DNA from: Cordylochernes scorpioides
Taxonomy: Eukaryota > Arthropoda > Arachnida > Pseudoscorpiones > Chernetidae
DNA length: 64,000 nucleotides
Assembly (NCBI GenBank): GCA_030710605.1
Contig: CP092863.1
Coordinates: 118,570,164 to 118,634,163, forward strand
Direction of reading: 5' to 3'
Shown: one piece after another, positions 58,055-64,000 of the stretch
How the letters are laid out: each line of letters begins with the position of its first letter
How positions within the stretch are numbered: position 1 is the first letter of the stretch
Translations under genes and position numbers: made by a program
Notes under the pieces: generated by a model
Seen by the model: the letters and a program-made list of their open reading frames with translations, nothing else
Told to the model about the DNA's origin: nothing
Databases searched by the model: none

Positions 58055-58262
58055 AGAAGATAATGATCATAATGATGATGCGCGCGCATCCGTGACAGCG
58101 ATGAGGAATTGAGGAAAGACGGTCGTGACTATATATGTTGATAATAAAATAATAATAATAATATAATAATAATTATTATCATTAGATAATGATAATGATC
58201 ATAATGATGATGCGCGCGCATCCGTGACAGCGATGAGGAATTGAGGAAAGACGGTCGTGACT
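58055..58262 (+). repeat. Direct duplication of about 75 bp
   Basis: 'gataatgatcataatgatga' 'tgcgcgcgcatccgtgacag' 'cgatgaggaattgaggaaag' 'acggtcgtgacta' occurs at 58060 and again at 58188, separated by an ATA-rich tract. Confidence 0.85.
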
Positions 58263-58264
58263 AT

Positions 58265-58810
58265 GTTTATAATCTATAATCCAAATTGTACCTAATCGTT
58301 ATTACACAATCAACAAATACACAAGGTAATAAGACTAAGTCCGGGGAGTCGGTGGAAGGCTAGTTAAACTGTTTGGTTTTCGACCACTACGACCCGGGTT
58401 CGATCCCCGCATTGGACACTTTTTTCTGTTTTTAAAATAATAATAAAAAAAAAAAAAATGCTCCAATGGCCCCCCCGAATCTTGCAAAAGTCCAACCCCA
58501 TCAGCGAGTGCAAGTAACCAAACGGGGCTCTGGCACATTTGTAAGTGCAAAATCGAACTGTTTTTCACATGTGTAGACATGTGGTGTACTTACAGTAAAA
58601 GCAGTCGCTAACTACCCACCATGATTATCATGGCCTGTATCACATGTACTAGGGATAAGCAAAAAAAAAAGTCCAAATAAATAAATAGTGTGTTACATTT
58701 CGGTAACAGAATTGTTACCATCTTCAGATAAAAGTACTGAATGATTATTTGGATTAGGTCTTATTACCTTGTGTTTATAATCTATAATCCAAATTGTACC
58801 TTATCAATCA
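58265..58810. repeat. Hammerhead-like repeat interrupted by a SINE
   Basis: Outer flanks and minus-sense copy 'acaaggtaataagactaagt' stop at 58342 and resume at 58669 'aagtccaaataaataaatag', with the core at 58700-58730 ('accatcttcagata'). The paired right arm is truncated. Confidence 0.75.
58343..58668 (+). mobile_element. tRNA-derived SINE with target duplication
   Basis: Head 'gggagtcggtggaaggctag', B box 'gggttcgatccccgc', body, end 'tgtactagggataagc' plus an A run. 'aagtcc' at 58337-58342 and 58669-58674 is its target duplication. It defines the true SINE boundaries: about 326 bp. Confidence 0.88.
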
Positions 58811-58929
58811 ACAAATACCTTAAATTTCTAATCAGTGAAACTGAATACCGTAGAATGATCCTTAGAAGAAATTTGAGAAGGAAACGGAACATGGGATAAC
58901 AATTCCAGCCATAGTACTATGATACAAAA

Positions 58930-59135
58930 ATACTGTTTCTAACCAAAACCAAGTAAAAAGTGTGTTACATTTTGGTAACAGTGTTGTTACCATCCTCAGA
59001 CAAAATATTAAACCAGATTGTTAAGGCACAATTTGGATTATAGATTATAAACACAAGGTAATAAGACATAATCCAAATGAAACGTCACACACTATTCATT
59101 TATTTGGATTTGGTCTTATTACCTTGTGTTTATTA
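58930..59135. repeat. Hammerhead-like repeats, decayed pair
   Basis: 'attttggtaacagtgttgtt' 'accatcctcagac' (minus) and, further on, flanks 'aatttggattatagattata' then 'gaaacgtcacacactattca'. Confidence 0.68.
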
Positions 59136-59187
59136 AACCAGAAAAAAAATCACAGCATGTTCTTAAATAGTGAATAATAATTTAATA

Positions 59188-59455
59188 CACTCATACCTCG
59201 CTTTGCGTCAGGGTTACGTTCCAAAAAAAGACAATGCAAATTGAAACGATGCAAAGTGAAAATGGCAAGGCGCAATCAAAAACAAAGGTGTTGCCATATT
59301 TTAGGAAAAAAAGATTTTAAAAAGTTAAAGACTCGAATCCAAAACAATGCAACTTCGAAAATCTAACAATGCACAGTGAAAACCAGTAAAAATTAAGCAC
59401 CGACGCAACTTCGAAAAAAATGCAAAACGAAACGACGCAAAGCGAGGTATTGGTG
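59188..59455. mobile_element. TA-flanked inverted-repeat element, same as 5174-5423
   Basis: 'cactcatacctcgctttgcg' and 'cgcaaagcgaggtattggtg', TA at 59186-59187 and 59456-59457. Confidence 0.82.
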
Positions 59456-59634
59456 TAATACTATTTAGGAATATGCTGTGGTAATTTTTCTCAAGATAAT
59501 AAGACCAAATACAACTATATAAATTAGATAATAAAAAGGCATATATTAGATCGAATACCTAGCAAGAAATTATTCAATCCAATATATTCCTTTTTAATGA
59601 TTTAAGTATGGATTGCTCTATTTTCAAAACTATA

Positions 59635-59885
59635 TAAATAGTGTGATGTTTTTGTAACAGCATTGTTACCATGAATAGACAAAAGAATGGAATAACAAGT
59701 AATAACATTTTTACTGAAACATCACACACTATTGATAAAGCACAATTTGGATTATAGATTATAATAAAAGAAAATAAGAACTAATCCAAATAATTTATTA
59801 GTGTGTGACGTTTCGGCAACAACATTGTCACCATCATCAGACAAAAGAATAAATAATAATTTCTTTTATCCCACACTATTTACAG
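59635..59885. repeat. Hammerhead-like repeats
   Basis: A minus-sense copy at 59800-59845 with 'gtttcggcaacaacattgtc' 'accatcatcagac' gives core CUGAUGA. A second, decayed copy begins at 59640. Confidence 0.7.
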
Positions 59886-60064
59886 TATATATAGTGAACC
59901 CTAATGGGACAGAGCTTTTGGTTCACTATAGCCACGGTTTGGCTATTTTTTTTTTTTACTTTTCAAAAAATTTTTAGACTGTATAATTAAAGGACGGCCA
60001 TACACACAAGAAGAGGCTGCCTCTTAATAGTGGTCACTTTGTTTTAATTCCCTTAATTGACCAA

Positions 60065-60425
60065 TTGAACTCCGCCTTTGCCGGTCCCAAGCCCGGATGA
60101 AAAAGGAGGAGGGGGAGCAGTAACAAGCTCACTAAAAAACCTGGGCTCAGCTGGCCCGGCTGATAGTACCCTGTAAGGGCTCCTAATCCAGGGATACAGG
60201 ATGAGCAGCGTTTGTACTCCATGTTAGGAGCGGCTGCACATGGCATCTGTTCCTCATGTCAGAGGTGGCCATTTCTTTTGGAGCTAAGTCGGCCTGCCAC
60301 TGAGTAGTCTCCCAGTCTTAATGACAAAGGCAGACGCATTCTACTTTGCCCAGTCATGATGTTTGTCAACTTTACAAGCTTGATACCCTAATATGATTGA
60401 GTGGAGATAAGAAAGAAGAAGACCA
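60065..60425 (+). repeat. Dispersed LINE-like repeat with GAA tail, well preserved
   Basis: 'ctccgcctttgccggtccca' to 'agtggagataagaaagaaga'. It is the best copy of the family for building a consensus. Confidence 0.75.
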
Positions 60426-60429
60426 ATTG

Positions 60430-60700
60430 ACATTAATACTGAATAATAATAGAAATCATTAGATAATAGGTTCTTATCGTATGTATTTGGATTTGGTCAT
60501 ATTACCCCTCATACTGCTTCTGTTGTATCGGTGTTTTATCAGTTGAAAGATAAAATCTGGAGAGAGTGTACTTACATCATTATATTGGAATTACTGGGAG
60601 GAAGGTTGATGGATGAGTGATAGAAACTTTTGATTTTTTACAGCATTGAAAAAAGCCATGGTCCACCTGTGATGTGTGAACAGAAGAGCTTAAATTGACA
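60430..60700. other. Unassigned AT-rich sequence
   Basis: There is a scrap of hammerhead-like flank (tatttggatttggtcatatt) at 60485, and otherwise nothing recognised. Confidence 0.4.
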
Positions 60701-60704
60701 TGTT

Positions 60705-60990
60705 CCATTATATGTATGTTCCATATGTAAATACCTGTTTTCTTTCCTATTTTCGCTCTCCACTCTTCCATCCATATTTCCAAATTTTTTTTTTTTCCAA
60801 ATCCATATTCTTATTTTCCATAGGATCATTCAAATAATAATCTGTATATATTTATCATGTATATATAATCTTTCTCCATTTTTACCCCTTTGTATATTTC
60901 CCACTTTCATAGGTTTCTCCGTCTTGTAACCCCAAGGAGAATCCTCTGTAAGACCTGTGTGTCTTAATACAGGTTTTTGTGTGTGTGTGA
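60705..60990 (+). mobile_element. LINE 3' end, TG-tail family
   Basis: 'ttccatatgtaaatacctgt' to 'cttaatacaggtttttgtgt' plus TG run. The flanks 'gattttttacagca' at about 60632 and 60989 look like its target duplication. Confidence 0.78.
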
Positions 60991-61004
60991 TTTTTTACAG
61001 CAAC

Positions 61005-61330
61005 AACTCATAATCAAATCCTGCATTAAACACTTATTTTCTGAATGTAAAAATGCTCCAATGGGCCCCTCGATTCTTGACAAAATCCAACCTCACCAGC
61101 GAGTACAATTAACCAAACGGCACTTTGACACATTTGTAAATGCAAAAGTCAATCTGATTTTTACATGTGTAGATATGTGGTGTACTCACAGTAAAAGCAG
61201 TTACTAACTACCCACCATGATTATCATGGCCTGTACCATGTGTAGACATGTGGTGCACTTACAGTAAAAAGCAGTCATCAACTTCTAACCACCATGATTA
61301 TCATGGCCTGTATCACGTGTACTAGGATCA
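61005..61330 (+). mobile_element. SINE, diverged, with duplicated 3' end
   Basis: Body 'tgctccaatgggcccctcga', 'ccaacctcaccagcgagtac'. The block 'gtgtagacatgtggtgcact' to 'accatgattatcatggcctg' occurs twice (61160 and 61240). Confidence 0.72.
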
Positions 61331-61389
61331 CGTGCACGACTCCATATAGGTTATATGCCAGTTACATTAGAGCTCTGGTTTTAACCAAC

Positions 61390-61520
61390 ATTTCCCTGAG
61401 GTCACCTACAGAGGGGTGTAACTCTGTTAAATACTATAAATATTTTAATTGTGGTGTTAAAAACTGTCCTTTGTAAAGAGGTATCCACTAGTGAAAGTAT
61501 CCTCTCATAGATATTGTACT
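61390..61520. repeat. Family A remnant
   Basis: 'gtaactctgttaaatactat' to 'catagatattgtactgca' is the right half of an element. Confidence 0.5.
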
Positions 61521-61660
61521 GCAATTCAAAAGTTTCTATGAAAGAAAAATAAAAGAATTTGACCAGAATGCCATACAAATTATCAGTATATAATTGACAA
61601 TAGACACCATCTATTGGTTCTAGAATAGAATTAAGTGTTAGATTTGATTTAATAATAGCT

Positions 61661-62125
61661 ATCAAACATCCCTTTGAAAATTAAACGATTTATAGCCCGT
61701 CAAAGGATTCTATGGCTACTTTTCCGCGGGGATATCACAGGATTTTGGAACAGCGACCCTTTAAATTGCTACTTCTGCAATGTTGGCATCCAAGACAATT
61801 TGGTCCACTATCTATTCCATTGCCCATTCCTACATGAAAAGAGACTGGAAATTCGCGAAATTTCGGGGCTAACTCACTTTAATGAACAACATGTATATAA
61901 AATCTTCACTGCTCTCTGCTGGATAAAACATTTGTTTATAAATATTTTAAATTTTTCAAGATGATTGATAAAATGAGGAAAGAAGTGCTCAACTCCACAG
62001 ACAACGGCTGATTGCTCCCCCTCCCCTATAAATCGCTTTTCCTCCTCACTCATGTACATATATAACCTTTTAGGGGAATCGCCTTGTAAGACAATAGTGT
62101 CTTAATAAAGGTTTTTGTTGTTGTT
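61661..62125 (+). mobile_element. LINE 3' end with 15-bp target duplication
   Basis: 'gatttaataatagct' (61646-61660) and 'gatttgataatagct' (62126-62140) flank it with one mismatch. It ends 'gtgtcttaataaaggttttt' plus TTG units. Coding part: next entry. Confidence 0.83.
61674..61964 (+). pseudogene. LINE ORF2 C-terminal fragment
   Basis: It contains IKRFIARQRILWLLFRGDIT and CYFCNVGIQDNLVHYLFHC (CX2C-HX4C zinc motif), to a stop at 61964. It has similar architecture to 1-444 but is divergent. Confidence 0.8.
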
Positions 62126-62214
62126 GATTTGATAATAGCTTCATTATTATATATTCCTTTAGAAAAAAAAAATCTTTATAGACACTTATGATTTTTAAAA
62201 AAATTTAATAATAA

Positions 62215-62395
62215 TTTCTACTGCCTTTTTTTTACTGCAATGAAAAATTAATGGAAGGACCTGGCTCATCAGTGGTTAGCCCTCCTAGCCGTTTCATCAG
62301 TTTAATCTGGGAGGGTTCACCATTGATGAGCCAGGGGCCCTCCCATTAATTTTTCATTGCAGTAAAAAAAAAAAAAAAGCAGTAGAAATTGATAA
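62215..62395. repeat. Short inverted-repeat element (9-kb family relative)
   Basis: 'ttctactgccttttttttac' and 'cagtaaaaaaaa...gcagtagaa' are the ends. The inner arms 'gacctggctcatcagtggtt' and 'ccattgatgagccaggggcc' are also inverted. Confidence 0.72.
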
Positions 62396-62925
62396 GGCAC
62401 AATTTGGATTATAGATTATAAACACAAGGTAATAAGGCCAAATCCAAATAAATAAATAGTGTGCAACATTTTGGTAACAGAGTTGTTACCATCTTCAGAC
62501 AAAAGTATTGAATGCATTCACTGAATGTATCTCCGCCTTTGCCGGTCCCAAGCCCGGATGAAAAAGGAGGAGGGGGAGCAGTAACAAGCTCACTAAAAAA
62601 ACCTGGGCTCAGCTGGCCCGGCTGATAGTACCCCGTAAGGGCTCCAGGGATACAGGATGAGCAGCGTTTGTACTCCATGTTAGGAGCGGCTGCACATGGC
62701 GTCTGTTCCTCATGTCACAGGCAGCCATTTCTTTTGGAGCTAAGTCAGTGGCCTGCCACTAAGTAGTGCTCCCAGTCTTAATGACAAAGGCAGACGCATT
62801 CTATTTAACCCAGTCATGAATGATCGAATGGAGATAAGAAAGAAGAAGACTGAATACTATTTATTTATTTGGATTTGGCCTTATTACCTTTGGTTTATAA
62901 TCTATAATCCAAATCAGGGTATCAA
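62390..62925. repeat. Hammerhead-like pair interrupted by a GAA-family repeat
   Basis: The left arm 62390-62510 ('attttggtaacagagttgtt' 'accatcttcagac') and right arm outer part 62855-62925 are separated by a GAA-family repeat (62525-62850). 'gaatgcattcactgaatg' and 'gactgaatact' mark the junctions. Confidence 0.72.
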
Positions 62926-62929
62926 GTCT

Positions 62930-63290
62930 GTGGATCTTAAGGATTTTGATGGTGTCTGCTGAGGATGAGCAGCAAAGAAGGCTTAATAGTACCTTGTTAG
63001 GGCTCCAGGATGTACTCCATGTTAGGAGTGGCTGTACATGGTGTCTGTTCCTCATGTCAGAGGCAGCCATTTCATACTGGAGCTAAGTCAGTGGCCTGCT
63101 ACTGAGTAGTGCTCCCAGTCTTAATGACAGACACATTCTACTTCATCTAATCATTATGGAATTACTGCTTTACACATTTGTATACATGTGGTGTACTTAC
63201 AGTAAAAGCAGTCACTAACTTCTACCCACCATGATTATCATGGGCTGCACCACATGTACTAGGGATAATAATATAAAAAAAAAAAGATAG
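62930..63290. repeat. GAA-family fragments and SINE 3' end
   Basis: 62930-63150 is a shuffled piece of the GAA family. 63155-63285 is SINE body ('acatgtggtgtacttacagt' ... 'tgtactagggataa'). Confidence 0.6.
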
Positions 63291-63294
63291 AAGT

Positions 63295-63400
63295 CAAATC
63301 TTCTTTGATGAGCTATATCCATCCTCAGCAGACACCTTCAACAAGCTCTACAGGCTTAATATCCTAATATAATTGAGATAAGAAATAAGATGATAAAAGC
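63295..63400 (+). repeat. LINE GAA-family 3' end
   Basis: 'gatgagctatatccatcctc' 'agcagacaccttcaacaagc' and 'attgagataagaaataaga' are recognisable. Confidence 0.55.
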
Positions 63401-63469
63401 AGACGCATTATTCACTCACCTAATATTATTTACATATGTGTTCTGAAATCAGAAGATACCTAGAAGCCA

Positions 63470-63835
63470 AGATCTTCTTCTTCTTTCTTATCTCCACTCA
63501 ATCATATTAAGGTATCAAGCTTGTAGAGCTTGTTGATGGTGTCTGTGCTGGGGATGTGTCTTCTTATTTCTTATCTCCACTCAATCATATTAAGGTATCA
63601 AGCTTGTAGAGCTTGTTGATGGTGTCTGTGCTGGGGATGTGTCTTCTTCTTTCTTATCTCCACTCAATCATATTAGGGTATCAAGCTTGTAGAGCTTGTT
63701 GATGGTGTCTGTGCTGGGGATGTGTCTTCTTTCTTATCTCCACTCAATCATATTAGGGTATCAAGCTGGAAGAGCTTGTTGATGGTGTCTGCCAGTGAAG
63801 AGTTGAGCTCATCAATGGATGAGTCAATACAGCAC
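63470..63835 (-). repeat. Tandem repeat of a LINE 3' end, four units of about 80 bp
   Basis: The unit in plus sense is 'cttctttcttatctccactc' 'aatcatattagggtatcaag' 'cttgtagagcttgttgatgg' 'tgtctgtgctggggatgtg'. It is the reverse 3' end of the GAA-tail family. The last unit runs on into more of the LINE (gagctcatcaatggatgagt). Confidence 0.85.
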
Positions 63836-63928
63836 ACACAGGCCAAGATAATTCTTTAGAATATTATAGATTACTGCCTATAAACTCAATATCAGAATTA
63901 GCCCTGAAAACTAAAAAATATATATATA

Positions 63929-63994
63929 CACCTATCCCCCGATTTACACGGTAGATAGGTTCCTGAGAAAAACGTGTAAATCGGGGGATAGGTG
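63929..63994. mobile_element. 66-bp miniature inverted-repeat element
   Basis: 'cacctatcccccgatttaca' and 'tgtaaatcgggggataggtg' are exact inverted ends, TA on both sides (63927-63928, 63995-63996), and only about 24 bases lie between them. Confidence 0.85.
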
Positions 63995-64000
63995 TACACA

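Overview
This is intron-rich, AT-rich animal DNA from an invertebrate; the phylum cannot be fixed from the sequence alone. The evidence is GT-AG introns, non-LTR, LTR and DNA transposons of animal type, a tRNA-derived SINE and hammerhead-ribozyme-bearing repeats. There is no sign of a prokaryotic operon or CRISPR array.

The only host gene I can support runs on the + strand from about 2.0 to 37.9 kb. It is the 3' part of a citron Rho-interacting kinase gene (CIT; called sticky in flies). Seventeen exons can be placed with splice sites. Their phases agree across every junction, and together they give one open frame of about 1,076 codons ending in TGA at 37850-37852, with AATAAA at 37893-37898. 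Domain order is coiled coil (exons 1-7), C1 zinc finger (8-9), PH (9-10), CNH/citron homology (11-17). The N-terminal kinase domain must lie upstream of the window, if it is present. Exon numbers here are local to the window.

The introns and the region beyond 38 kb are packed with repeats. Retroelements include: 5'-truncated LINEs (a nearly complete I-like copy with endonuclease, RT and RNase H at 22.2-26.5 kb with a 16-bp target duplication; an R1/LOA-like copy on the minus strand at 38.5-41.4 kb; many short 3' ends); a 3.1-kb LTR element at 41.5-44.6 kb with near-identical LTRs whose single open frame joins gag and protease to the integrase GPY/F tail with no RT; a solo LTR; and a family of tRNA-derived SINEs. 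DNA elements include: a complete piggyBac element at 54.7-57.4 kb with TTAA duplications, matching inverted ends and an intact 568-aa transposase; a decayed mariner next to the PH exon; a Helitron; and several TA-flanked miniature inverted-repeat families, some pogo/Tigger-like.

Tandem arrays occur at 10.9-13.4 kb (98-bp unit), 16.5-19.5 kb (84 bp), 49.9-53.6 kb (derived from a miniature element) and 53.9-54.7 kb (118 bp, derived from half of another). One very abundant repeat, often as head-to-head pairs, carries a hammerhead-ribozyme-like core (CUGANGA, stem II, GAAA, ACGUC). A distinct repeat at 38.1 kb carries a hammerhead that folds cleanly. A large inverted duplication around 7.6-8.7 kb contains a reversed copy of a citron exon. 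A 100-N assembly gap lies at 44685-44784.
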